Shown here: one piece after another, positions 1-6,742 of the stretch | Numbering within the stretch: the stretch's first letter is position 1 | Layout: every line of letters begins with the position of its first letter | Origin: Hyphomicrobium sp. | GTDB taxonomy: Bacteria; Pseudomonadota; Alphaproteobacteria; Rhizobiales; Hyphomicrobiaceae | Assembly: GCF_019744875.1 (NCBI RefSeq) | Contig: NZ_JAIETU010000005.1 | Span: 62,001 to 126,000 of the forward strand | Reading direction: 5' to 3' | DNA length: 64,000 nucleotides | Translations under genes and position numbers: made by a program | Notes under the pieces: model-generated | Told to the model about the DNA's origin: nothing | The model's database searches: none | What the model saw: only the letters and a program-made list of their open reading frames with translations

Positions 1-192
1 ACCTTTCCAAGCCAAAAAGGCACTGACCATGCCAAGACGCCAGCGTCGCTCCCCGGCATCTTCAGGAAGCGGAACAAACACCAAGAGTGCAGAACCGTCC
101 GGCATCTGGACACGGAACCGAGGCACGATCTCCTCGCCGCCCAGGATGATCGATGCCGAAAATCGAAGCTCGTCCTCGATCAACTCGCGCAT
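1..192 (-). CDS. Unknown protein, 3' part outside window
   Basis: The first 64 codons of a minus-strand gene that runs off the left edge of the window. The ATG at 190-192 is preceded by AAGGA with a 6-nt gap, a good ribosome binding site. The visible product begins MRELIEDELRFSAS and is acidic, without a signal peptide or membrane segment; it contains short alternating hydrophobic stretches (SIILGG, ALLVFVPLP) that suggest a beta-rich fold. I do not recognise the family. It starts 56 nt downstream of the subtilisin-like protease gene and has the same orientation, so it is probably the last known member of the ubiquitin-like/AAA/protease operon. Start and strand are directly supported; function is unknown. 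Confidence 0.55.
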   Translation of the reverse strand, partial: MRELIEDELRFSASIILGGEEIVPRFRVQMPDGSALLVFVPLPEDAGERRWRLGMVSAFLAWKG

Positions 193-248
193 CGTCGTTC
201 CTTCGGGATCGCGTTGCCTTGTGCCAACAGGATATTCCTGCTTCTTGC

Positions 249-2462
249 TCAGGTCCTCACCGGGATCTCGATGACGGGACGCAGTGGCTCTAGCTGGGTT
301 GCGTATTTTCTGACCACCTGATTGTACAGATCGGGAATCGCCTTCGACTGCACCGTGATGACCATCGCATAGGTCAATGGCAGCTCCGGTTCAAAATCCC
401 GGCCCTCGAGGCGTGCCACGTAATGAATGTCGAAAACCGGGTTGCTAAGGCTCTTGCCTTGAAACCGGTTCGACGCATGTAGGCAGTTCTCCCACTTCCA
501 GGCATCGCGCCGCAGCTCGTCCTCAGTCATCCCCTTCTGGGTCTTTCCAAAGAAGCTCTTTGAATCGGCGTGGACCTGTTCAGGCTTCTTTCGCCTGCCA
601 TCATGCGGGCGGAACACCGGCTCCAAACCTGCGCGCGTGTAGTTTCCCGGATGGTGGGAGTCTACGTCCGTGGAAAAGCACAAAGTCGCTTTGATCGTGA
701 CCATCCCCTTCAGCGCGCCGAGTGGAACCGGCACTGGAGCGCGAATGTACTGTCGCGCTGATATCTCGCCCTGATAGACGACCCGCACCGTGTCATCCGG
801 GCACTCCACCACATCGTGGAGAGATCTCGCCACCCTTCCCCGCCCGACTTCGGAGCAATGATGGGTGCAGGGCTCAAGTGAATGAACGACGAGAGCGTGA
901 ACTGCGAGCGTGCTAAGCGTTGGCCCGAAGTGAGCGCGAATTCCGGTCGCGAGCCGCAACGTGCTTGGCGCCGCAAACGATGTGCCTTCGGTGCCTTCCA
1001 GTGCGGGCGTCGTCGAGGCCGAAAGCACCACGAACGGCCGTTGCAGGATATCGCCGCCAAACTCGACCAAGTCCGGCTTTACAATGCCCGGACTTCTGCC
1101 GGGTCCTACAGAGCTGTAGGCCGCACGGGCCCACGGCTTGTCCGGGCTGTCGCACGCTCCCACCGCCATCGCGTTCACGCAATCCGAAGGAACCTGGACA
1201 CGGTCGCGTCCGGCACCTTCAGCGCCACCATTGCCCACGGCAATCGTCGCCAGCGTCTTTCCCCGCGCCAACCGGTCGTCGATCACGGCTGTCCAGGGAT
1301 GGACGTCGTCGTCTTCGATCGGCACTTTGGGACCGATGCTCAAATTCACGAAGTCGTAATGCTGGCTATTGAGCACCTTGTCGATGCGCGCGAGAACGAC
1401 CGCTAGTTCGTGAGGGTCCTGGCCCGGTGTCGTGTCGAACACGCGATAATGATCCACCGCCGTATAGGGCTGCGGAAGCGGCTTTCCCGGCTCGATGTGA
1501 CCGAACAGGAATGCCGACGTCACGGCCGTGCCATGCTCGCTAAATTCCGGAATTGTCCCGCCGCCGCCGGTGGCGTCAATTGGCGTAGCCCAGGTCGAAA
1601 GAGGATGTTGATCCGGGAGCCCGCCATCGAAAATCGCTACGCGCAGGTTCGGATCGACAGGCCCTACCGCCGGCATGGCGACTGCCTTCGAGGAGTAACC
1701 GGTCGTTCGAAATGAGGGGCGAAGCAGCCGAATCTTCGGCATCTGCCTCACAGCGCGCACCGGCGTGAACAGCGCGATCTCATCTGCGAGGTCAACTGGG
1801 GCATCGAGATCGACGAAGCAAAGACCGCCGGCGTAAAACTGACGCTCAAACCGCGGTTTGAGGCCCAGTCGTCCCAGGTATTTCTGGAACATCGGAACGA
1901 TCCGCCGGGCACCCGTTGTCTCGCCGGCGTGCAGCACGATTTCAAATACGATCTCACCCGATTCCGGCAGCTGGCCTTTTATTTTCTCTTCGACCGTCGG
2001 CGCATGGATCTCCTCGATCGTAGTGAACCCTTTCGCGACGGCCCCTTCACTGCCCCAGTTCAGAAGGCCGGCGTCCCATTCCCGAAACGCGCTTCGGCGG
2101 CCCATGACAAAAAGCTGGGTCGTCAGCGCTTCCTCAGGCTCGCGGTTCTTTGAGCGTTTGGCCGGCAGGATCTTTCGGGGGCGGCTACCGACCGTGGTGA
2201 GGCCGACGGCTCTGATCAGATCGGAAGGGTAATATGACTTCGCGATGTACTCTGGATTGATCGTCAGGGCCGCGACCGCCTGGTCGTCAGGACATGCTTC
2301 GGCAGGAAGCTCATCAATGCTCCTGGCGACCTTCCCGATCATCGGACGCAGCCGACTCCGGGCTTCGGCGAAGGTGTAGACGTGATGTTTCTCACCGCCA
2401 CCCCTGACGCCAATGGTTTCCTGAACCAGACGCTCGCCCTTGCCGAGAAGATAATTGGTCAT
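249..2462 (-). CDS. Subtilisin-like (S8) serine protease, IetS-like
   Basis: A 737-residue cytoplasmic-looking subtilase with no signal peptide. The first ~265 residues are an N-terminal region without a recognised motif; the S8 domain follows with Asp279 (VAIFDGGL), His310 (SEHGTAV), oxyanion Asn411 (AVGNGG) and Ser495 (GTSFAAP), so the triad is complete. The final ~200 residues are an extra C-terminal region. Its ATG overlaps the stop of the upstream AAA+ ATPase gene as ATGA, implying translational coupling. AAA+ ATPase plus large S8 protease pairs are known as IetA/IetS, first described on an Agrobacterium Ti plasmid and later reported as an anti-phage system. I infer membership of that class from pairing, order and size, not from alignment. 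Here the pair follows a ubiquitin-like operon, so it could degrade tagged proteins. Confidence 0.85.
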   Translation of the reverse strand: MTNYLLGKGERLVQETIGVRGGGEKHHVYTFAEARSRLRPMIGKVARSIDELPAEACPDDQAVAALTINPEYIAKSYYPSDLIRAVGLTTVGSRPRKILPAKRSKNREPEEALTTQLFVMGRRSAFREWDAGLLNWGSEGAVAKGFTTIEEIHAPTVEEKIKGQLPESGEIVFEIVLHAGETTGARRIVPMFQKYLGRLGLKPRFERQFYAGGLCFVDLDAPVDLADEIALFTPVRAVRQMPKIRLLRPSFRTTGYSSKAVAMPAVGPVDPNLRVAIFDGGLPDQHPLSTWATPIDATGGGGTIPEFSEHGTAVTSAFLFGHIEPGKPLPQPYTAVDHYRVFDTTPGQDPHELAVVLARIDKVLNSQHYDFVNLSIGPKVPIEDDDVHPWTAVIDDRLARGKTLATIAVGNGGAEGAGRDRVQVPSDCVNAMAVGACDSPDKPWARAAYSSVGPGRSPGIVKPDLVEFGGDILQRPFVVLSASTTPALEGTEGTSFAAPSTLRLATGIRAHFGPTLSTLAVHALVVHSLEPCTHHCSEVGRGRVARSLHDVVECPDDTVRVVYQGEISARQYIRAPVPVPLGALKGMVTIKATLCFSTDVDSHHPGNYTRAGLEPVFRPHDGRRKKPEQVHADSKSFFGKTQKGMTEDELRRDAWKWENCLHASNRFQGKSLSNPVFDIHYVARLEGRDFEPELPLTYAMVITVQSKAIPDLYNQVVRKYATQLEPLRPVIEIPVRT

Positions 2463-3616
2463 CGCACGAGCCTGAGATTAGCTTTCGACGCCCGCCTTCC
2501 CCGTGACTTCGGATCGTCCCCCTTCGTCGCGCGGCTGCGGATCGTGTCGCGTGACACGCCGGTTAGCTCGTGTGCGCGCCGTTGCGAAACAAGCCCTTGG
2601 TGCACCAGCGCTGTCGCCATGGCAATGCGATCCGCCTTGGAGCGCTTGTCCATCTGCACGAGGGCTTCGAGCTTGTCATCGAGCGGCGTTTCCATCACCG
2701 CCGAGATCCGCCGGGCCGTGAGGATGTCCCGTTCGATGTCACTGAATGAGTGACCCGCCAGGGCAATTCCCAGCACCTTCGCCCAGCTTGACGCCTTATT
2801 CGTATGTGGCTCTAACAGCTGTCCAACCATGTTTGTGATCGAAGCCTGATCGGGCAGCGGAAATTTGACGACCGCTTCAAAGCGGCGCCACACGGCAGGG
2901 TCGAGCAGATCATCGTGGTTGGTCGCCGCCAGCAGAAGCCCGGTGGAAGGCCAGTCGTCGATCTGCTGCAGCAAAACTGTGACAAGCCGCTTCAGCTCGC
3001 CGATCTCACCCTTGTCATCGCGGCGCTTCGCGATGGCGTCGAGCTCGTCCAGAAGCAGTACGCAATCAAGCGATTTGGCGTAATCGAGCACGAACCGAAG
3101 GTTGGTTCCGGTACGCCCCAGAAAGCTGCTCATGACGGCCGCGAGATCCAGTATGAGGAGCGGCTTGTTCAGCTCTCTCGCAATCCACCGAGCGACCATC
3201 GTCTTACCGACACCCGGAGGCCCAGTAAAAATGGCGCTTCGGGTCGGCAACAGGTTTACCTTCAGCAGCGCTTCCGGTTTGCGGCGTTCCCGGATAAGGC
3301 GCACCAGCTGCTCTTCGATGGCAGCATGAAGAACGGGTTCATGGTCAAGTTCCGGGTGTTCCTCAACCCGCATCAATTGAAGGCGGGAATCGATATCGAC
3401 AGGGAGCGGAACGTCCGCGTGTCGCCGCAGGGGCGAACACTTGGAGGGAATCTCCCGCAGAAGCTGGGTCAACTCAGCCGCCAGTCGCGGCGAGGAATCG
3501 CGATGGCGCTTGGCGGCGCGGTGCACCGCCAATTGCACGTCCTGCCCACGCCCCGAAAGGGCGACTTTCGCAAGGTGGATGAAGTCGGCTTCAACATCGG
3601 GTTTTTTATCGGTCAT
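2459..3616 (-). CDS. AAA+ ATPase, IetA-like, with C-terminal HTH-like segment
   Basis: A 385-residue AAA+ protein. Walker A is GPPGVGKT (residues 132-139), Walker B is LLLDELD (187-193), the sensor-1 stretch is AATNHDD (230-236) and a double Arg follows in WRRF (243-246), consistent with an arginine finger. Residues 1-120 are helical and charged; residues ~305-345 (LVSQRRAHELTGVSRDTIRS) read like a helix-turn-helix, unusual for an unfoldase. The ATG at 3616 follows GGTGGGGAC; in-frame starts up to 3784 lack a better site and would leave almost no gap to the E1-like gene. With the chosen start, 171 nt separate it from the E1-like gene, the only sizeable gap before the protease. It probably powers or gates the coupled S8 protease. 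Confidence 0.85.
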   Translation of the reverse strand: MTDKKPDVEADFIHLAKVALSGRGQDVQLAVHRAAKRHRDSSPRLAAELTQLLREIPSKCSPLRRHADVPLPVDIDSRLQLMRVEEHPELDHEPVLHAAIEEQLVRLIRERRKPEALLKVNLLPTRSAIFTGPPGVGKTMVARWIARELNKPLLILDLAAVMSSFLGRTGTNLRFVLDYAKSLDCVLLLDELDAIAKRRDDKGEIGELKRLVTVLLQQIDDWPSTGLLLAATNHDDLLDPAVWRRFEAVVKFPLPDQASITNMVGQLLEPHTNKASSWAKVLGIALAGHSFSDIERDILTARRISAVMETPLDDKLEALVQMDKRSKADRIAMATALVHQGLVSQRRAHELTGVSRDTIRSRATKGDDPKSRGRRASKANLRLVR

Positions 3617-3668
3617 GTCCCCACCAGCATACATGCCGATGGACGACTCCTCAAAGCCACGATGGAAA

Positions 3669-3723
3669 ATTCGTCCACAGGGTTCACCAGAGCTGATTTT
3701 GCGGACAACTCGCGTGGACGAAT
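3669..3723. promoter_or_regulatory. 10-bp inverted repeat in the AAA+ gene leader
   Basis: ATTCGTCCAC at 3669-3678 and its exact reverse complement at 3714-3723, separated by 35 nt, lie 53-107 nt upstream of the AAA+ start in the only sizeable gap between the E1-like and AAA+ genes. They could be paired operator sites or form an RNA hairpin that attenuates read-through from the ubiquitin-like genes. There is no U-run after the second arm, so it is not an ordinary terminator. Confidence 0.4.
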
Positions 3724-3787
3724 ATGAAGGCATTTTCGCCGATACATCATCGGCCCCGACCACGGCAACAAGAGGAAAGACCATGGA

Positions 3788-4672
3788 CTACCTCCCGGCC
3801 AGCGAGAGCAGCCAGTTCACCCAGCGCGGCCACGCACGCGCTGCGACCTGGGGCGGGCGGCGCAGATGGGCCCGAATGTCGAATAACGGATCACCCGCTT
3901 CATCCGCCGGGTGGTGAGGACATACCGAACCCTGCAGGACGTCTGCCCGTGGGCTCGGCACCATCGTCCCCTTGTTCCCGTCATAGATCAGATAGGCGAA
4001 TGCAAGCGGCTTGCGGTGCCAGGGGGTCAACACTTGCATCATCAGCCCGACGGCGGTCGAGGCAAGCACAGCGTTAGGCCAGACGACCTGCGGCCGTCCA
4101 CCGACAGCACCATACTTCCCCGCCTCAAAGCCCACACGCTCGTCCGTGATCACGCCGCAGCACCGCAGGCAAGGATAGCCCGGCGTCGAGAGCACGACCT
4201 GACCGGCCACCAGGAAACCGTGGGGCTGGATGTCGTGTACATCCATGCCCACATCGATGTACGGGATGAGATTGCGCCGGGCGAAGCGCTCCAACTGTTC
4301 TCGCTCGCTGAACGTGTCGACGGCGCCGATGATGAGATCACAACTTTTCAACTCTTCCGTCGCGTCGTGCCACGACTTCTTCACTTCCAGGATGTGCGCC
4401 CCGGGATGGACGCCTCGGATCGTCCGCGCCGCTATCGCCGTCTTGAAAGCCCGTCGGAGTACATCCAACAGCGTTCCGCCCACCAGGCGGTTCGTGTTGC
4501 TGAGGTCAATCTGGTCGGGGTCAACCAGCACATACCGGCCAATGCCAATGTGTCCGGCCTGCTGAGCGACGTGCGACCCGCCGCCACCGAGACCAACGAT
4601 CCCGATCTTCGTCGAGGCCAGAACGCTCTCGCTCTTCGCGCCCAGAAATTCCTGCCTAACCAACCTGCTCAT
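3788..4672 (-). CDS. E1-like (ThiF/MoeB/UBA) adenylating enzyme
   Basis: A 294-residue member of the E1/ThiF superfamily, which adenylates the C-terminal glycine of ubiquitin-like proteins. The Rossmann nucleotide loop is GLGGGGSH (residues 27-34), followed by Asp51/Asp53 (LVDPDQI) and the NTNRL motif (59-63), which corresponds to the (N)xNR signature of E1 enzymes. A later GAVDTF is the typical domain core, and CLRCC together with a later CPHH may bind zinc. Candidate thioester cysteines lie in the CLRCC cluster. The ATG at 4672 overlaps the stop of the JAB protease gene as ATGA. It is probably the activating enzyme for the multi-ubiquitin protein encoded upstream. Confidence 0.88.
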   Translation of the reverse strand: MSRLVRQEFLGAKSESVLASTKIGIVGLGGGGSHVAQQAGHIGIGRYVLVDPDQIDLSNTNRLVGGTLLDVLRRAFKTAIAARTIRGVHPGAHILEVKKSWHDATEELKSCDLIIGAVDTFSEREQLERFARRNLIPYIDVGMDVHDIQPHGFLVAGQVVLSTPGYPCLRCCGVITDERVGFEAGKYGAVGGRPQVVWPNAVLASTAVGLMMQVLTPWHRKPLAFAYLIYDGNKGTMVPSPRADVLQGSVCPHHPADEAGDPLFDIRAHLRRPPQVAARAWPRWVNWLLSLAGR

Positions 4673-5172
4673 GCCGGACTCCATTTCATCATGGCCGCGC
4701 CCACCGCGACGAAATCGTTGATTTCCACCGATGCTGAAGCGCGATTGAGCCAGATCTGACCGCGCGCCGCCTGATCGCTCAGGACAAGCGCCCCATGCGC
4801 GCATTGCGGCGCGACCTTGAAGAAGTCGGGCACGAATTTCTTGTTCTCGCGGATATCAACGCTGCTGAAGCCCGGGATACCCCGGCCGCCATGCGTGTGA
4901 ACGTGGAAGATCGCGTGCCCGTTCTGCATCGACCATTCGAGCGCCCGCCGAATGGCCTCGCGCCCCATCATCGCGCCGACCGAGCGATCGTCGAGATAGT
5001 CTTCATCCCGCACCCCGCGGTAGCTTCGCGCCAAAACGAGGAGGTCCCGCCCCATCGTGGAGAGTCCCGCCGAGACAAAACCCACGCGTTCATGCGCAAA
5101 CGCGTGCGGCCTTTGCAGGTCACTGCGGATCTCGGCGAGCAGCGCCTGCGTGATCTTGAACCGAACCCTCAT
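4669..5172 (-). CDS. JAMM/JAB (Mov34-type) metallo-isopeptidase
   Basis: A 167-residue Prok-JAB family protease. The JAMM zinc motif is visible: Glu28 (AHERVGF), His92-Thr-His94 (HVHTHGG) and Ser103-x-x-Asp106 (SSVD). The family cleaves after the Gly-Gly of ubiquitin-like proteins, either maturing precursors or removing the modifier from targets. The multi-ubiquitin protein here ends in Gly-Gly-Ser-Ser, exactly the kind of precursor tail that such an enzyme would trim. The chosen ATG (5172) overlaps the upstream stop as ATGA; the open frame extends 13 codons further but the coupled start is preferred. No signal peptide, so cytoplasmic. Confidence 0.88.
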   Translation of the reverse strand: MRVRFKITQALLAEIRSDLQRPHAFAHERVGFVSAGLSTMGRDLLVLARSYRGVRDEDYLDDRSVGAMMGREAIRRALEWSMQNGHAIFHVHTHGGRGIPGFSSVDIRENKKFVPDFFKVAPQCAHGALVLSDQAARGQIWLNRASASVEINDFVAVGAAMMKWSPA

Positions 5173-5501
5173 GCCACCGCCCTCAAATGAGCGCACAGCA
5201 TCGAAGGCCACGCCATCGTTTCAGGCACGTTCTGCCACGACGGAGCCAACCACTCGCGCTCAGCGACACGGAAACGATTCCAGTTCGCACCTTTTCCCGG
5301 AACCTGCCGCTCGAAAAACAGGCGCGTCATGTACCCACTGTGCAGCGCCGGAAAGAGCAACAGATCCATTCGCTGATCCGCATCTCCGGCGCGAAACGCG
5401 AAGTCCCGAAGAAGGACGACAGGAACGCCGCCCTCCTTCATCAGTGCGCAGTCCGCATGCAGCTTGCGAAGCGCATCGAACCCTACCGCTTCCGGACTCA
5501 T
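5169..5501 (-). CDS. Small E2-like (UBC-fold) protein of a bacterial Ub-like system
   Basis: A 110-residue protein encoded between the multi-ubiquitin and JAB genes, with ATGA overlaps on both sides (start chosen at 5501; an in-frame ATG at 5516 is less likely). The spacing of hydrophobic strands, the LLLFPALHSGY stretch (like the FPxxYP of E2 enzymes), the tryptophans of WNRF and W..SWQN, and the C-terminal WPSMLCAHL helix resemble the compact prokaryotic E2 families found with multi-ubiquitin genes. I see no cysteine at the usual E2 active-site position; the only cysteines are Cys18 and Cys103 near the two ends. It may be a divergent conjugating enzyme or a non-catalytic scaffold. The assignment rests mainly on position and rough pattern. 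Confidence 0.6.
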   Translation of the reverse strand: MSPEAVGFDALRKLHADCALMKEGGVPVVLLRDFAFRAGDADQRMDLLLFPALHSGYMTRLFFERQVPGKGANWNRFRVAEREWLAPSWQNVPETMAWPSMLCAHLRAVA

Positions 5502-6190
5502 GACGAGCCTCCGCACGGCGCCTGGCTGATGAATTTCATGCCCTGCTTGACGCGGACCTTATCGCCAGGCTTCAACGACACCAGCTGGCCGTCCCTCATG
5601 ACGTCGAGCACGTAGCCGTTCTCGACGCCGAAGAGCACCATCAGTTCTTCGGTCGTGTAGACGCCGCGGGGAATCTCGCGATCATCCCCGTTGTATGAGA
5701 CCGTCACCGTCCCTTTGCGGGTCTTGAGGTGCTCCGTCCCCTTCTTGCCGAGCCGGACCGTGTCGCCGGGCTCGAGTTCGCGGTCGGGTGCGTCCTCGCG
5801 CTCCAGAAGGATCACCTTGGTGTCCGGGACACTGGCGAGTTCACGCAGCCGCTCCTCCGCGATTTCGTCCGCTCCCCATTCGTACCCGCGCTCGTCAACC
5901 GTGAAGCTGAACACGCGGTCGCTGGCAAAGGCGAAAAAGGTGAACACGCCGCCGCGGCGCATATCCACGGTCTCATCGAGACCGATGGAGACGGATGCCC
6001 GGTCCAGAGCCCGGATCAGCACGTGGTCCGAAGCAGGATCAAACCCACCCGCCGACAGCAGCTGGCGGGCTGTCGGAACGGCGTCAGTCAGATGGACGCG
6101 GTCCCCGTTGATGAACAACTCGGCCTTGGCACCGCCAGGATGGGCGGCCTCGGCAATATCCGCGGCAACGCCGCTCACTCCGTGACTCAT
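5498..6190 (-). CDS. Multi-ubiquitin (tandem beta-grasp) protein with GG-SS tail
   Basis: First gene of the operon, 230 residues. It reads as three beta-grasp modules of about 70 residues: ~10-75 (starting AELFINGDRVHLTDAVP), ~80-149 (FSFTVDERGYEWGADEI) and ~149-225 (TVTVSYNGDDREIP), each with the beta-turn-beta, helix, beta pattern of ubiquitin-like domains. The second and third match the known bacterial multiubiquitin pattern (LEPGDTVRL, LKPGDKVRV). The protein ends CGGSS, so removal of two residues would expose Gly-Gly for adenylation by the E1-like protein. ATG 6190 is preceded by GAGGAG with 7-nt spacing. It is divergent from the XRE regulator and shares its operator region. The target of modification, or whether the protein polymerises, cannot be told from sequence. 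Confidence 0.87.
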   Translation of the reverse strand: MSHGVSGVAADIAEAAHPGGAKAELFINGDRVHLTDAVPTARQLLSAGGFDPASDHVLIRALDRASVSIGLDETVDMRRGGVFTFFAFASDRVFSFTVDERGYEWGADEIAEERLRELASVPDTKVILLEREDAPDRELEPGDTVRLGKKGTEHLKTRKGTVTVSYNGDDREIPRGVYTTEELMVLFGVENGYVLDVMRDGQLVSLKPGDKVRVKQGMKFISQAPCGGSS

Positions 6191-6238
6191 GATGCACTCC
6201 TCTGTTCGTTTCCTGCCCCTCATGGGGCCTTATCTGCA

Positions 6239-6267
6239 TAGATAACAGAGCGTGCTTGATATATCAA
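6239..6267 (-). promoter_or_regulatory. Probable promoter of the ubiquitin-like operon
   Basis: On the minus strand TTGATA (6267-6262) and TATCTA (6244-6239) are 17 nt apart, resembling sigma-70 -35 and -10 elements; the -10 is weak. The -35 lies inside the perfect 16-bp palindrome at 6254-6269, so a repressor bound there would block the promoter. Distance from the -10 to the multi-ubiquitin ATG is about 50 nt. Confidence 0.45.
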
Positions 6268-6269
6268 GC
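6254..6269. promoter_or_regulatory. Operator box 1 (perfect 16-bp palindrome)
   Basis: GCTTGATATATCAAGC is a perfect palindrome in the 159-nt divergent region between the multi-ubiquitin gene and the XRE gene. Three related boxes occur at 6283-6298, 8396-8411 and 8427-8442, all sharing the CAAGC half-site ending. It is the likely binding site of the XRE regulator encoded at 6350. Confidence 0.65.
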
Positions 6270-6282
6270 GTTTACTTTGCGC

Positions 6283-6298
6283 GCTTGACTTAGCAAGC
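6283..6298. promoter_or_regulatory. Operator box 2 (imperfect palindrome)
   Basis: GCTTGACTTAGCAAGC keeps the outer GCTTG/CAAGC arms of box 1; the start-to-start spacing is 29 bp, close to three helical turns. It overlaps the -35 (TTGACT) of the XRE promoter. Confidence 0.6.
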
Positions 6299-6313
6299 GG
6301 CGCGGTGCAAAAT
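6285..6313 (+). promoter_or_regulatory. Probable autoregulated promoter of the XRE operon
   Basis: TTGACT (6285-6290) and CAAAAT (6308-6313) are separated by 17 nt, a reasonable sigma-70 promoter reading toward the XRE gene. The -35 is embedded in operator box 2, which suggests autorepression. Confidence 0.5.
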
Positions 6314-6349
6314 AGCCTGAATAATCAAAACGTTCGGAGGAGTGCGCGG

Positions 6350-6742
6350 ATGTCGAACGAGAAGCAAAACGAAGAAACCGGGGTTACTTTGGGGCAGCAT
6401 CTTGCCCAGGTTCGTGCTGGTAAGAAGCTCAGCCTCCGGCAAGTTGAGGAGGCGACGAACAAGGAGGTATCGAATGCTTACCTATCGCAAATAGAGAACG
6501 ACAAGATCAAACAGCCGTCGCCCAACATACTCAACGCTCTGGCTGAATTGTACGCGATAGACTTTCAGGAATTGATGCGAATGGCGGGATACGTCAGATC
6601 TTCAGCCAACTCCACGGGCGACGCTCGACACGGCCGAGTCGGAACGTTTGCCGAATACAACCTCACCGGCGCGGAGGAATCCGCGCTGGTCGAATACCTT
6701 CAGTTCATTCGGGGAAGGAAAAAGCCAGGTGATCAAAGCTGA
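6350..6742 (+). CDS. XRE-family HTH transcriptional regulator
   Basis: A 130-residue Cro/CI-type DNA-binding protein. The helix-turn-helix is in the N-terminal half (TLGQHLAQVRAGKKLSLRQV through NAYLSQIENDKIKQPSP, residues ~12-60), with the typical SQIEN recognition region and a following NALAELY helix. ATG 6350 has GGAGGAG 8 nt upstream; the frame is open 15 codons further but lacks a comparable site. It is translationally coupled to the ImmA/IrrE-type peptidase gene, a pair known from ICEBs1 (ImmR/ImmA) and from Deinococcus IrrE/DdrO, where the peptidase cleaves the repressor to switch on the target genes. It probably represses the divergent ubiquitin-like operon, itself and the small RNA at 8246-8374 through the four palindromic boxes. 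Confidence 0.88.
   Translation: MSNEKQNEETGVTLGQHLAQVRAGKKLSLRQVEEATNKEVSNAYLSQIENDKIKQPSPNILNALAELYAIDFQELMRMAGYVRSSANSTGDARHGRVGTFAEYNLTGAEESALVEYLQFIRGRKKPGDQS

Noticed and set aside
29-274. An 81-codon plus-strand frame at the left edge
   Set aside because: The minus strand carries a better supported gene start with a ribosome binding site, and the plus-strand product is Ser/Arg-rich without features.
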